Positions 33,632 through 42,717 of a stretch of DNA of 44,383 bases are shown here, piece after piece (the stretch's first letter is position 1; each line of letters begins with the position of its first letter). The stretch covers positions 1 to 44,383 of the forward strand of contig NZ_AJLG01000012.1 of the NCBI RefSeq assembly GCF_000258495.1, given 5' to 3'. The translations under genes were made by a program, and so were the position numbers. Below the pieces are notes generated by a model. The model was given only the letters and a program-made list of their open reading frames with translations. It was not told the origin of the DNA and ran no database searches. This DNA comes from Pedobacter agri PB92 (GTDB lineage: Bacteria > Bacteroidota > Bacteroidia > Sphingobacteriales > Sphingobacteriaceae).

Positions 33632-34819
33632 ATGCAACACTTTAAAACGCCAACTTTTATCATTCACGTAGCAGGCTGGCTTTTGTTTTTAACTTTTCCT
33701 TTAGTGTTCATGAATAATGAGCAATCTGGGCAAAGTAGTTTGCTGTTATTGGCTTCACCATATTATTGGTTGTTTTGCCTTACCTACATACTCATGTTTT
33801 ACTTAAACGCATGGGTGATGGTGCCCTGGTTAATGTTTAAGAAGCGATATCTGGGATACAGCGGTGTGGTTTTGCTATTATTTGCATTTGTTTATTATGC
33901 CAGGCCTTACGATAAGTTATTAGGGCATAACAAAAATGTGATGGGTATTATGCCCCGACCATCAGATGCGCCACCTAGAGGACTCAATCAGGCGCTACAG
34001 TTTGGCAGGGATACCAGTAGGAGGCCCCATGCTGAGATGCCATTTGGCCCATTACCTAATGAACATTTACGCATGGAGGAACCCGGTTTCGGAAGGATGG
34101 ATCCTTTTTTTGATTTCCGCAGACCGATAAGGATTGATGTGATTAGTTTATTTATTTTTTTCATGATCATGGGTTTAAGCATTGCCACCAGTACGGTTCA
34201 GCGTTGGCAAAATGCAGAATCGAAAGTGGTGAAGGCTGAAGCTGAAAAAGCAATGGCAGAATTATCTTTCCTTAAAGCGCAAATTAATCCTCACTTTTTG
34301 TTCAATACGTTGAATAATATTTATATGTTATCAATGATGAACAGTGAGCATACTTCAGAAAGTATAATGAGACTTTCGAACATTATGAGGTATGTAACTG
34401 ATGATGCTGTACAGGATTTTGTGCTGTTAAAAGATGAGATTAACTGTATACGCGATTATATTGAATTGCAGCGGTTGAGGCTTGGCGCTGATGCTGAAAT
34501 CAATTTTAAGGTTACCGGCCAACCGGGACAGAAGAAAATCGGACCTATTATTTTGATGACTTTTATTGAAAATGCATTTAAATACGGCGTAACTAAAAAG
34601 GAAAAAACGGTCATTAATATCAGCTTGATTATCGAGGAAGACAGCGTTCATTTCTTATGCGAGAATAAAATTTATCCCAATACCACGAAGTTGGAGCGTG
34701 CAGGAGTGGGAATAGATAATACACAACGGAGATTAAAACACTTATATCCAAATAAGTTTGAACTAAATATTAACCAGAATAATGAGCTTTTTTCTGTAAG
34801 GCTTTCATTAGATTGCTAA
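33632..34819 (+). CDS. LytS-type sensor histidine kinase
   Basis: 395 residues. Three membrane helices lie in the first about 90 residues and one at about 168-185. The His_kinase domain starts around 205, with phosphoacceptor H221 in the hallmark QINPHFLFNTLNNIY. The ATPase domain contains GPIILMTFIENAFKYG and GVGIDNTQRRL. Between membrane helices 3 and 4 is an unusual 65-residue loop rich in Met, Pro, His and Arg (GIMPRPSDAPP ... RRPHAEMPFGPLPNEH). It signals to the LytTR regulator encoded 7 nt downstream. Confidence 0.93.
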   Translation: MQHFKTPTFIIHVAGWLLFLTFPLVFMNNEQSGQSSLLLLASPYYWLFCLTYILMFYLNAWVMVPWLMFKKRYLGYSGVVLLLFAFVYYARPYDKLLGHNKNVMGIMPRPSDAPPRGLNQALQFGRDTSRRPHAEMPFGPLPNEHLRMEEPGFGRMDPFFDFRRPIRIDVISLFIFFMIMGLSIATSTVQRWQNAESKVVKAEAEKAMAELSFLKAQINPHFLFNTLNNIYMLSMMNSEHTSESIMRLSNIMRYVTDDAVQDFVLLKDEINCIRDYIELQRLRLGADAEINFKVTGQPGQKKIGPIILMTFIENAFKYGVTKKEKTVINISLIIEEDSVHFLCENKIYPNTTKLERAGVGIDNTQRRLKHLYPNKFELNINQNNELFSVRLSLDC

Positions 34820-34826
34820 TTCCAGA

Positions 34827-35537
34827 ATGATGATTTTAAGATGTGTTGCTATTGATGATGAGCCACTTGCGCTTCAGTTAATTCAAACTTATGTTGCCAG
34901 GTTTCCCGGGTTGGAATTGGTTCAGGTTTTCGAAGATGCACTCTCCGGCGTAGAATATTTAAAACAAAATTCAGTTGATTTATTGTTTGTAGATGTTAAT
35001 ATGCCAGATATTACCGGAGTAGAATTGGTGCGAAGTTTAGTGACACGGCCTATGGTTATTTTTACAACCGCGTACCGCAATTATGCTTTCGAAAGTTATG
35101 AATTGCAAGCTATCGACTATCTTTTGAAACCAATTGATTATAGCCGTTTTGCGGCAGCGGTAGAACGAGCTATAGATTTTCACAAATATAAAAACGCTAC
35201 ACAGGAAGCCATTAACGATGAAAGTATTTATGTGTATGCTGAATACAAAATGATTAAGATTCTGTTGAGAGACATTGCTTATATAGAAAGCATGGGCGAT
35301 TATTTGAAAATCTATCTTGCGGGGAGTGAGAAGCCTATTTTGACTTTAATGACCATGAAAAAAGTTTTGGAAAAGCTACCTGAAACGCAGTTTGCCAGAA
35401 TCCACCGCAGCTTCATTGTGGCTTTGGGCAAAATCAAATCCATCCATAACAGAAAGGTGAATTTAAACAATGCAGAATTACCTATCGGAGATGCATATAG
35501 CAGTTTTATCAATCAACAAAAAGGAAACGTTGGTTAG
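34827..35537 (+). CDS. LytTR-family response regulator
   Basis: 236 residues from ATG 34827 (a second ATG follows at once). The receiver domain (about 4-120) has acidic pocket D10/D11 and phosphorylation site D56 (LLFVDVNMPD), then T in IFTTAYRNYAFES and K in LLKPIDYSRF. The LytTR DNA-binding domain occupies about 135-236 (IYVYAEYKMIKILLRDIAYIES, RIHRSFIVALGKI). It is the cognate partner of the kinase just upstream. Target genes are unknown. Confidence 0.95.
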   Translation: MMILRCVAIDDEPLALQLIQTYVARFPGLELVQVFEDALSGVEYLKQNSVDLLFVDVNMPDITGVELVRSLVTRPMVIFTTAYRNYAFESYELQAIDYLLKPIDYSRFAAAVERAIDFHKYKNATQEAINDESIYVYAEYKMIKILLRDIAYIESMGDYLKIYLAGSEKPILTLMTMKKVLEKLPETQFARIHRSFIVALGKIKSIHNRKVNLNNAELPIGDAYSSFINQQKGNVG

Positions 35538-35720
35538 TACCTATGGCTACCTTTCTGTTGCCTGTAAATTCTATCTAAGCATTTTATCCTCAGCCAAAAG
35601 CTGTTTGTTATTTTTTGTTAAAACACATCCTACTATACATTCGGAGTGATACATTTGAATATTATTTGATAATGTATTTAGATTTAGCTATTTACAATAT
35701 TCAGTTTACGATTGTCCGAT

Positions 35721-36344
35721 ATGAAATTTTTAAAACCGCTTACCGTATTTGCAATTTTAAGCTTATCTGTTTTTCAACTTAGTGCGCAAAGTACTTTAGC
35801 TTTACAAAAGGCATTTCAAGATAGCTATTACGAGGAAAGTAAAAAGAATTACAACAAAGCAATCAACCATATTATTCCATTTTATGAACAAGGAAATTAT
35901 GAAACTAATCTTCGGATAGGTTGGCTGTATTATTTGGCTAAAAACTATCATGCTTCTCAAAGCTATTATATTAGGGCAGTAAATCTCCGTTCAAATTCAA
36001 TTGAAGCTAAATTTGGGCTCGTTAAACCACTATCTTTTTTAGGTAGTTGGGATAAAGTAATCGATCAATATAAAGCCATTCTAAAAATTGATCCACAAAA
36101 TAAGCAGGCAAATTATTGGTTGGGGGTAATGATGTACAATAAGAAACAATATGCAACATCGGCAAAATACTTTGCAAAAGTTGTTAAAGCTTACCCGTTT
36201 GATTATGATGGAAACCATATGTTGGCCTGGTCGTTGCTTCTTTTAGGAAGAAAAGCAGAAGCCAAAGCTAGTTTTGAGCGTGCTTTACTCGTTAAACCTG
36301 GCGATTTCTCAAGCAATGATGGATTTAATAAGGCATTGAAATAG
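35721..36344 (+). CDS. Exported tetratricopeptide repeat protein
   Basis: ATG 35721 starts a signal peptide (MKFLKPLTVFAILSLSVFQL, cleaved after SAQ), so it is preferred over the in-frame TTG 35712. The mature part of about 185 residues holds around four TPR units (for example NYETNLRIGWLYYLAKNYHASQ, NKQANYWLGVMMYNKKQY, DGNHMLAWSLLLLGRKAEAK). It is likely periplasmic and involved in protein-protein contacts; no specific function can be given. Confidence 0.85.
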   Translation: MKFLKPLTVFAILSLSVFQLSAQSTLALQKAFQDSYYEESKKNYNKAINHIIPFYEQGNYETNLRIGWLYYLAKNYHASQSYYIRAVNLRSNSIEAKFGLVKPLSFLGSWDKVIDQYKAILKIDPQNKQANYWLGVMMYNKKQYATSAKYFAKVVKAYPFDYDGNHMLAWSLLLLGRKAEAKASFERALLVKPGDFSSNDGFNKALK

Positions 36345-36404
36345 GGCTTAATGTCCAATCAGTCAATATATTTAGAATTAATTTAAATAATTAAAAATAA
36401 AAAA

Positions 36405-36434
36405 TTGATCTATAGGTATTTAACCATACCTTTG
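36405..36434 (+). promoter_or_regulatory. Promoter of the cold-shock gene
   Basis: TTG at 36405-36407 and TACCTTTG at 36427-36434 match the Bacteroidota -33 and -7 elements with a 19-nt spacing. Transcription would begin around 36438-36440, leaving a leader of only about 18 nt. Confidence 0.65.
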
Positions 36435-36456
36435 GTTCAAATTAAAATACAATATA

Positions 36457-36648
36457 ATGCAACAAGGAACAGTAAAATTTTTTAATGAAACTAAAGGTTT
36501 CGGATTCATCACTCCATCTAATGGCGATGCCGAAATTTTTGTTCATGCTTCAGGCTTAATCGACAACATTCGCGAGAATGATACCGTAAACTACGATGTA
36601 GAAGAAGGTAGAAAAGGCCTAAACGCGGTAAATGTAAAAGTAGCTTAA
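36457..36648 (+). CDS. Cold-shock domain protein (CspA family)
   Basis: 63 residues, one OB-fold domain. The RNA-binding motifs KGFGFI (RNP1) and EIFVHASGL (RNP2) are present. It acts as a single-stranded nucleic acid chaperone. It stands alone, with its own promoter and a strong terminator. Confidence 0.96.
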   Translation: MQQGTVKFFNETKGFGFITPSNGDAEIFVHASGLIDNIRENDTVNYDVEEGRKGLNAVNVKVA

Positions 36649-36671
36649 GAAAACTCGAACACATAAATCGT

Positions 36672-36703
36672 AAAAAGTCCCAACGCAAGTTGGGACTTTT
36701 TTT
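36672..36703 (+). terminator. Terminator of the cold-shock gene
   Basis: AAAAAGTCCCAAC pairs perfectly with GTTGGGACTTTTT around the loop GCAA, followed by more T; it starts 24 nt after the stop codon. Confidence 0.95.
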
Positions 36704-36851
36704 ATGTCCTAAAGTTTTGGCTGTTGCTACAAAGTTGAAAGATAACTATAAACCAAGCCCACAGAATTACGAAACCGCTTTAGAATGTTTCTAAATAAAT
36801 GTTTTATCGATGTTTTGTCATAATCGTTTATAAATTAAACTCATAATTAGA

Positions 36852-36859
36852 TACTTTTG
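36852..36859 (+). promoter_or_regulatory. Candidate sdh operon promoter (-7 element)
   Basis: TACTTTTG matches TAnnTTTG exactly and lies 30 nt before the sdhC ATG. No TTG is found at the expected -33 distance, so the upstream element is degenerate. Confidence 0.45.
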
Positions 36860-36888
36860 CAAGAAATTTAGATATAAATCCTAATCAA

Positions 36889-37569
36889 ATGAGTGGTTTC
36901 GGAAATGCTCTTTCTTCATCAATAGGAAAGAAATTCATTATGGGTGTTACAGGAATATTCCTGATACTCTTTTTAATTGTACACGCTGGTATAAATGCCT
37001 TGATCTTTTTAGATGATCAGGGATTAACTTTTAACATTGGTGCTCATTTTATGGCTACCAACTGGATTATCAGAGCAGGTGAGGTAGTATTAATGTTGGG
37101 TTTGTTAACGCACATTTTTCAAGCCTTGAGGTTAACTTTACAAAATCAAAAAGCGAGACCTGAAAAATATGCTGTTTATAATGGCTCAGCTAATAGTAAA
37201 TGGTATAGCCGTTCAATGGGCTTATTAGGTACTTTGCTCCTTATTTTCCTGGTTGTTCACTTGAAAGATTTCTGGGTGGTATCTCGCTTTACAGGTATTC
37301 CAACTGTTGATGCAAATGGTCATGAAGATTTATTTCAAGTGATGAAAGTTAAATTTCAGGATCCGGTAAGGGTTGGAGTTTACGTATTGGCAATGTTCTC
37401 ACTATGTTATCACTTGTTACATGGTTTCGCTTCGGCATTCCAAACCATGGGTTGGAACCATTCAAAATACAATGGAATCATCAAAAATACTGGCGTTTGG
37501 TATTCGATCATTATTTCGATAGTATTCGCAGCAATGCCGATTGCAATCTATTTCGGTATTATTCAATAA
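36889..37569 (+). CDS. sdhC: Succinate dehydrogenase cytochrome b558 subunit
   Basis: 226 residues with five membrane helices, the diheme type found in Bacteroidota. Histidines in or near helices (IVHAGINALIF, LLTHIFQAL, VVHLKDFW, CYHLLHGFASAFQ) are candidate heme ligands. It anchors the enzyme and passes electrons to or from menaquinone. Followed 19 nt later by sdhA. Confidence 0.94.
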   Translation: MSGFGNALSSSIGKKFIMGVTGIFLILFLIVHAGINALIFLDDQGLTFNIGAHFMATNWIIRAGEVVLMLGLLTHIFQALRLTLQNQKARPEKYAVYNGSANSKWYSRSMGLLGTLLLIFLVVHLKDFWVVSRFTGIPTVDANGHEDLFQVMKVKFQDPVRVGVYVLAMFSLCYHLLHGFASAFQTMGWNHSKYNGIIKNTGVWYSIIISIVFAAMPIAIYFGIIQ

Positions 37570-37588
37570 TTTTTAGCACAAAAGAGAT

Positions 37589-39568
37589 ATGTCAGATATT
37601 AATTCAAATATTCCAGAGGGCGAATTAACAAGCAAATGGACTAAATACAAGTCTTCTGTGCCTTTGGTTAACCCATCGAACAAAAGAACTATTGAAGTAA
37701 TTATTGTAGGTTCTGGTTTGGCAGGTGCTTCGGCAGCTGCAACTTTGGCCGAAATGGGTTATAAAGTTAAATGTTTTTGTTTTCAGGATTCTCCACGCAG
37801 AGCGCACTCTATTGCAGCTCAAGGGGGGATCAATGCAGCAAAAAACTATCAAAACGATGGTGATAGTACTTACCGTTTGTTTTACGATACGATAAAAGGT
37901 GGTGATTACCGTGCCCGCGAAGCTAATGTGCATCGTTTGGCCGAAGTAAGTGCTAACATTATAGATCAATGTGTGGCTCAAGGTGTGCCTTTAGCTCGCG
38001 AATATGGTGGCTTGTTAGATAACCGCTCGTTCGGTGGTACACAAGTTCAACGTACTTTTTATGCTGCGGGTCAAACTGGTCAGCAATTATTATTGGGTGC
38101 ATATTCTGCTTTAGAACGCCAGATTGGTATGGGTAAAGTAGAAATGTATACACGTCATGAAATGCTTGAGGTTGTAAAAATTGATGGCAAAGCACGTGGT
38201 ATTATTGCCCGTAACTTAATTACAGGAGAAATAGAGCGTCACTTCGGTCATGCAGTTGTGTTGGGTACAGGTGGCTATGGAAACGTATTCTATCTTTCTA
38301 CCAACGCCATGGGAAGTAATGTTACAGCAGCCTGGAAAGCGCACAAACAAGGTGCATATTTTGCTAATCCTTGCTACACGCAAATCCACCCAACCTGTAT
38401 CCCGGTTTCTGGCGATCATCAATCTAAGTTAACTTTAATGTCTGAATCGTTGCGTAACGATGGACGTATCTGGGTTCCGAAAAAGAAAGATGATAACCGT
38501 AAAGCTTCAGAAATTCCTGAAGAGGAAAGAGATTATTATTTAGAGCGTCGTTACCCTGCTTTTGGTAACCTGGTTCCTCGTGATGTGGCATCTCGTGCGG
38601 CTAAAGAACGTTGTGATGCCGGTTATGGCGTGGGTGCTTCAAAGCTTGCTGTTTATTTAGATTTCAAAGCAAATACTGAGCGTTACGGAAGAATTGAAGC
38701 TTCAAAATCTGGTATTCATAATCCAGATAAAGAAACTTGCATGCGTTTAGGTACCGAAGTAATTAAAGCGAAATATGGTAACCTGTTCGATATGTATGCG
38801 CAAATTACGGGTGAGAATCCTTACGAAACGCCAATGCGTATTTATCCTGCAGTTCACTACACCATGGGTGGATTATGGGTTGATTATAACTTAATGACTT
38901 CAGTTCCTGGTTTATACTGTACAGGAGAGGCAAACTTTTCTGATCACGGTGCAAACCGCTTAGGTGCATCTGCGTTAATGCAAGGTTTAGCCGACGGTTA
39001 TTTCGTACTTCCTTATACGATTGGTGCTTATTTATCAAAAGAAATTTCGGTAAAAGCAATTCCAACTGATCATCCTGCATTTGCAGAAGCTGAAGAAAGA
39101 GCTGTAGGTATTTTAAATAAACTGATTAACATCAAAGGAACAAAATCCGTTGATCATTTCCATAAGCGTTTAGGCCACATTATGTGGGAGAAATGTGGAA
39201 TGGCTCGTAACGAAAAAGGATTAAACGAAGCTATCGAAGAAATCAGAGCCTTACGTGCTGAATTCTGGAGCAATGTTCGTGTTCCTGGTGCAGTTGGTGA
39301 ACTTAATCCTGAATTGGAAAAAGCTGGTCGTGTTGCAGATTTCATTGAGTTAGGCGAATTAATGTGTATTGATGCCTTAAACCGTAACGAAAGCTGTGGT
39401 GGTCACTTCCGTGAAGAATATCAAACTGAAGAAGGTGAAGCATTGCGTGATGATGAAAACTATGCTTACGTTGCCGCATGGGAATTTAAAGAAGGTGTAA
39501 ACTTCGAGCTTCATAAAGAAGAATTGAAGTTTGAAAATATTAAAGTAGCACAAAGAAGTTATAAATAG
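37589..39568 (+). CDS. sdhA: Succinate dehydrogenase/fumarate reductase flavoprotein subunit
   Basis: 659 residues, long form as in Bacteroidota. FAD-binding [20 protein letters not shown] at about residues 36-55, the [13 protein letters not shown] segment with the preceding His (RRAHS) as the covalent FAD site, and the substrate-site [12 protein letters not shown] motif are visible. It oxidises succinate to fumarate in the citric acid cycle, with SdhB and SdhC. Confidence 0.96.
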   Translation: MSDINSNIPEGELTSKWTKYKSSVPLVNPSNKRTIEVIIVGSGLAGASAAATLAEMGYKVKCFCFQDSPRRAHSIAAQGGINAAKNYQNDGDSTYRLFYDTIKGGDYRAREANVHRLAEVSANIIDQCVAQGVPLAREYGGLLDNRSFGGTQVQRTFYAAGQTGQQLLLGAYSALERQIGMGKVEMYTRHEMLEVVKIDGKARGIIARNLITGEIERHFGHAVVLGTGGYGNVFYLSTNAMGSNVTAAWKAHKQGAYFANPCYTQIHPTCIPVSGDHQSKLTLMSESLRNDGRIWVPKKKDDNRKASEIPEEERDYYLERRYPAFGNLVPRDVASRAAKERCDAGYGVGASKLAVYLDFKANTERYGRIEASKSGIHNPDKETCMRLGTEVIKAKYGNLFDMYAQITGENPYETPMRIYPAVHYTMGGLWVDYNLMTSVPGLYCTGEANFSDHGANRLGASALMQGLADGYFVLPYTIGAYLSKEISVKAIPTDHPAFAEAEERAVGILNKLINIKGTKSVDHFHKRLGHIMWEKCGMARNEKGLNEAIEEIRALRAEFWSNVRVPGAVGELNPELEKAGRVADFIELGELMCIDALNRNESCGGHFREEYQTEEGEALRDDENYAYVAAWEFKEGVNFELHKEELKFENIKVAQRSYK

Positions 39569-39633
39569 CAGAGGGCACTGTGCATGGAGCTTTCAGCCCT
39601 ATGCCCTATGCTCCCCGCCTAAATCTCAATATC

Positions 39634-40404
39634 ATGAGTACAGGAAATATGAACTTAACGCTAAAAGTTTGGCGTCAAAAAAATAACAATACCAAAGGTG
39701 CTTTGGTTGACTATAAATTAGCTGGCATTTCGCCAGATATGTCTTTCTTGGAGATGTTCGATGTGTTAAACGAAGAGCTGATCAATAAAGGTGAAGAACC
39801 AGTTGTATTTGATCACGATTGCCGCGAAGGGATTTGCGGTATGTGTTCAATGTTTATCAATGGTCGTCCACATGGTCCGAAAGACTTGGTGACTACTTGC
39901 CAATTGCACATGCGTTCATTCAACGATGGAGATACTATTGTTGTTGAGCCTTGGAGAGCAGCAGCTTTTCCGGTAGTGAAAGATTTAACTGTAGATCGTT
40001 CTGCATTTGACAGGGTTATAGCCGCTGGCGGATTTATCTCTGTAAATACGGGTAATGCACAAGATGCAAACAATTTACCAATTCCTAAAATGCAGGCAGA
40101 TGCGGCGTTCGAAGCTGCTGCGTGTATTGGTTGCGGTGCTTGTGTAGCTACTTGTAAAAATGCTTCAGCTATGCTTTTCGTATCTGCTAAGATCTCACAA
40201 TTGGCATTATTGCCACAAGGTCAGCCAGAGCGTTATCGTCGTGTGCAAAGCATGGTAGCGCAAATGGATGCAGAAGGCTTTGGTAACTGTACCAATACTG
40301 GCGCTTGTGAAGCTGAATGTCCTAAAGGCATCTCATTAGAAAACATCGCCCGAATGAACCGCGACTTCGCTTCTGCAAAATTCATTTCAGAAGAAACAGT
40401 TTAA
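39634..40404 (+). CDS. sdhB: Succinate dehydrogenase iron-sulfur subunit
   Basis: Start set at ATG 39634 ([15 protein letters not shown]); ATG 39649 is also possible. The frame extends up to a GTG at 39580, but those 18 codons come from a repeat-like spacer and match nothing in the family. About 256 residues. Cysteine groups for the [2Fe-2S] (CREGICGMC ... C) and for the [4Fe-4S] and [3Fe-4S] clusters ([23 protein letters not shown]) are all present. It passes electrons from SdhA to SdhC. Confidence 0.95.
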   Translation: MSTGNMNLTLKVWRQKNNNTKGALVDYKLAGISPDMSFLEMFDVLNEELINKGEEPVVFDHDCREGICGMCSMFINGRPHGPKDLVTTCQLHMRSFNDGDTIVVEPWRAAAFPVVKDLTVDRSAFDRVIAAGGFISVNTGNAQDANNLPIPKMQADAAFEAAACIGCGACVATCKNASAMLFVSAKISQLALLPQGQPERYRRVQSMVAQMDAEGFGNCTNTGACEAECPKGISLENIARMNRDFASAKFISEETV

Positions 40405-40418
40405 AAAATATACTGTGC

Positions 40419-40466
40419 ATTCCAATTTATTGGAATCTTGAGCCTCCACGTTGTGGGGGCTTTTTT
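40419..40466 (+). terminator. Terminator of the sdh operon, with tandem hairpin
   Basis: GCCTCCAC (40442-40449) pairs with GTGGGGGC (40453-40460, one wobble) and is followed by six T. A second small hairpin, ATTCCAA TTTA TTGGAAT, lies just before it (40419-40436). Confidence 0.9.
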
Positions 40467-40771
40467 GTTGAAGCATATTTTCAGATAACTGGTTGATATG
40501 ACCAAAGGTGAAAACATTTGAAACACTTTTCCATCTTTTTGAAATCATTATTAACACTATTTTGCAAAATAAAAGTTTGCGGAATTTGTTATTTTTCTAT
40601 GTTAGCATATTAAAAAGTTTCGTAAATAGAAATTTTATTCTGTAATATTTGTATATACTTTAAAAATTTTATAAATTTAGTCTTCCGAGACAGGAGAGAA
40701 AACATAAAACCCCGGCTAATTTTAGCTGGGGTTTTGTGGTTTAGGTTAATTTTGTAAACGCGGCATTTTAG
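40467..40771. other. AT-rich spacer with an orphan terminator
   Basis: About 300 nt without a protein gene. A strong bidirectional hairpin, AAAACCCCGGCTA (40706-40718) and TAGCTGGGGTTTT (40723-40735, one wobble), lies 240 nt after the sdh terminator and 36 nt from the end of the convergent TonB-like gene. It can end the minus-strand TonB-like transcript; on the plus strand it has no known gene to serve. Confidence 0.6.
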
Positions 40772-41209
40772 TTATGGTGCAAAATTAACATTGATGTTGT
40801 ATTTCACTCTAACTGGTTTTCCATTTTGGATTCCAGGATTCCATTTAGGCGATTGCATGATAACTCTTATGGCCTCGGTATCTATATCATCCCTTACGCC
40901 CCTTACAACTTTAGCATTTGTTAAACTGCCATCTTTTTCTACCACAAATGATAAAACTACTTGCCCGCCAACCTTATCTTTGTAGGCTTGCTTAGGGTAG
41001 CGTATACTGTTTCCAAGATACTGATAGAAATTTTTTAAACCACCTGGGTATTCAGGCTGCTTCTCAATTGAGAAGAAATCAAATTTCTCTTTAGCTAAAG
41101 AATCAATATGAAATGAACTTTTTTGCTTTTTTACCTCATCTTGCGCAAAGGCAGAAGTGATACACGCAATAGATACAATGAGCGTAATTGAGATTTTTAT
41201 CATTCGCAA
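40772..41209 (-). CDS. Exported TonB C-terminal domain protein
   Basis: 145 residues. A cleavable signal peptide (ending SAFAQ) leads to a single TonB_C domain (about 50-145): FSIEKQPEYPGGLKNFYQYLGNSIRYP, GGQVVLSFVVEKDGSLTNAKVVRG, SPKWNPGIQNGKPVRVKYNINVNF. It has no N-terminal membrane anchor with a Pro-rich linker as true TonB has, so it is probably a soluble periplasmic domain. Closely related to modules in the two following loci. Function unknown. Confidence 0.85.
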   Translation of the reverse strand: MRMIKISITLIVSIACITSAFAQDEVKKQKSSFHIDSLAKEKFDFFSIEKQPEYPGGLKNFYQYLGNSIRYPKQAYKDKVGGQVVLSFVVEKDGSLTNAKVVRGVRDDIDTEAIRVIMQSPKWNPGIQNGKPVRVKYNINVNFAP

Positions 41210-41237
41210 ATATATCTCTTCTATTCACAAAAATAGA

Positions 41238-41280
41238 AAAATCGCAAATCCTAACATTAAGTTAAAGATATTGCGATTTT
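41238..41280 (-). terminator. Hairpin between the two TonB-like genes
   Basis: AAAATCGCAA (41238-41247) and TTGCGATTTT (41271-41280) form a perfect 10-bp stem with a 23-nt loop, downstream of the 238-residue gene in its direction. The large loop makes it a modest terminator. Confidence 0.45.
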
Positions 41281-41306
41281 AAAAAGATTTGAGAACGAAT
41301 GACTAA

Positions 41307-42023
41307 CTAGCTCATGGTAAAGTTCACTGCCATTTGGTATTTTACCTTAACGGGATGGCCATTCTGATCAATTGCCGGATTCCATCTTGGAGCCGATTTC
41401 ATCACACGAACCGCTTCTGCATCTGTTTCTTTTGATAAACTGTTAATCACTTGAACATCTGTTAAAGCACCATCTTTTTCTACATTAAAAGCAAGCATTA
41501 CTTTGCCTTGTGTGTTATTCTTTTTAGCTTGTTCAGGGTATTTAATATTTCGGGCTAAATAGCTATAAAGCTTATTTGTACCACCAGGAAACTCCGGTTT
41601 TATGCCACCTTTTACAGCAGCCTTTTTCTCTGTTCCTGAAGACAAATTGAAGTTAACGTTTAAGTTGTATTTTACTCTTACTGGTTTGCCATCAATTAAA
41701 CCTGGATTCCATTTCGGGGAATTTTTAATTACCCGTACAGCTTCTGCATCTGTTTCCTTAGTTAAACCTTTTGTAATCACTACGTCTTCGAGCTTGCCGG
41801 TTTTTTCTACGGTAAAGCTTAGAAATACTTTCCCTTGTGTTTTATTCTTTTTGGCAACTTCAGGGTATTTAATTTCCTTTCCCAGGTAATCATAAAATTT
41901 TCTAATCCCGCCTGGATATTCTGGTTGTTTGTCAACAGATACAAAGTCGTAAATTTTTTGTGCTTTTACCGAACTGGTAAACATGGCGATGCCCGTTAGG
42001 GCTAAAATCATTAGCTTTCTCAT
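41307..42023 (-). CDS. Exported protein with two TonB C-terminal domains
   Basis: 238 residues. Signal peptide (cleaved after SSVKAQ), then two tandem TonB_C domains: about 25-130 (DKQPEYPGGIRKFYDYLGKEIKYP ... KWNPGLIDGKPVRVKYNLNVNF) and about 140-238 (KPEFPGGTNKLYSYLARNIKYP ... RWNPAIDQNGHPVKVKYQMAVNF). The repeats are clearly internal duplicates. No membrane anchor. The start is 24 nt from the end of the gene upstream. Function unknown; perhaps a partner of periplasmic TonB-domain signalling. Confidence 0.85.
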   Translation of the reverse strand: MRKLMILALTGIAMFTSSVKAQKIYDFVSVDKQPEYPGGIRKFYDYLGKEIKYPEVAKKNKTQGKVFLSFTVEKTGKLEDVVITKGLTKETDAEAVRVIKNSPKWNPGLIDGKPVRVKYNLNVNFNLSSGTEKKAAVKGGIKPEFPGGTNKLYSYLARNIKYPEQAKKNNTQGKVMLAFNVEKDGALTDVQVINSLSKETDAEAVRVMKSAPRWNPAIDQNGHPVKVKYQMAVNFTMS

Positions 42024-42047
42024 AGTTAAATGTTAATAAATTGTTAT

Positions 42048-42713
42048 TTAGTTTTTCTTTTGAAATTCTTTTTTAGGGGCTTTCGTCGTAATAATCACGA
42101 CTCCGTTTTCTGCTTTATCTCCATAAAGCGATTTTCCAGCTGCATCTTTAAGTACACTAATCGATTCGATAGAATTTTGGTCTATACTTTCAATGTTATC
42201 TACTTCTTTTCCATCAATAATATACATAGGCTTAGCATTTGGATCAATGTCTTTTTGCAGTAAGTTCCTGAAAACAACCTTAGGATCAGACGGCTTTCTC
42301 TGTAAATCCCTTACATTGCCTTTTGATAAGGACGGGCGGATAATCAGACTTGTTACTTTTCCGGTTAAATTTAAACTGCCTGAATCTATAGGTTTATTAT
42401 AAATCCCTTTTAAACCATTTTTGGTTTTAATTTCAATCACGCCTGCCAAACCATCTGTTCCGTATTTTGGGATGCTAGAGGCATCTTTCAATACATTAAT
42501 CGATTCTATATTGTTAGGATCAATACCATTCATAGCTGAAGTTCCTCTAAAATATTGCTTGTTTCCATCAATTACAATAAGCGGTTCTGTAACGATTGAT
42601 GGAGAATCGCGTAGCGTTATTCTCGGGGTTTTTGTACTATCAGTCTTTTGGGCAAAGCTACTTAAGGCACAACCCAAAACAGTTATTAAAATCATTATGC
42701 TTTTCATAATCAA
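42048..42713 (-). CDS. Exported protein with two TonB-receptor plug-like motifs
   Basis: 221 residues with a signal peptide (ending SSFAQ). Two repeats resemble the plug segment of SusC-type receptors: LIVIDGNKQYFRG ... NNIESINVLKDASSIPKYGTDGLAGVIEIKTK (about 45-105) and MYIIDGKEVDNI ... NSIESISVLKDAAGKSLYGDKAENGVVIITTK (about 155-212). There is no beta-barrel. Such stand-alone plug motifs occur next to, and fused to, M56 peptidases in Bacteroidota. It lies 4 nt after the M56 gene, so it is cotranscribed. Function unknown. Confidence 0.8.
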   Translation of the reverse strand: MIMKSIMILITVLGCALSSFAQKTDSTKTPRITLRDSPSIVTEPLIVIDGNKQYFRGTSAMNGIDPNNIESINVLKDASSIPKYGTDGLAGVIEIKTKNGLKGIYNKPIDSGSLNLTGKVTSLIIRPSLSKGNVRDLQRKPSDPKVVFRNLLQKDIDPNAKPMYIIDGKEVDNIESIDQNSIESISVLKDAAGKSLYGDKAENGVVIITTKAPKKEFQKKN

Positions 42714-42717
42714 ATAT

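Noticed and set aside
39580..39633. In-frame GTG extension of sdhB
   Set aside because: The 18 extra codons translate a repeat-like spacer (GCCCTATGCCCTATGCTCC) and match nothing expected in SdhB; ATG 39634 gives the normal N-terminus.
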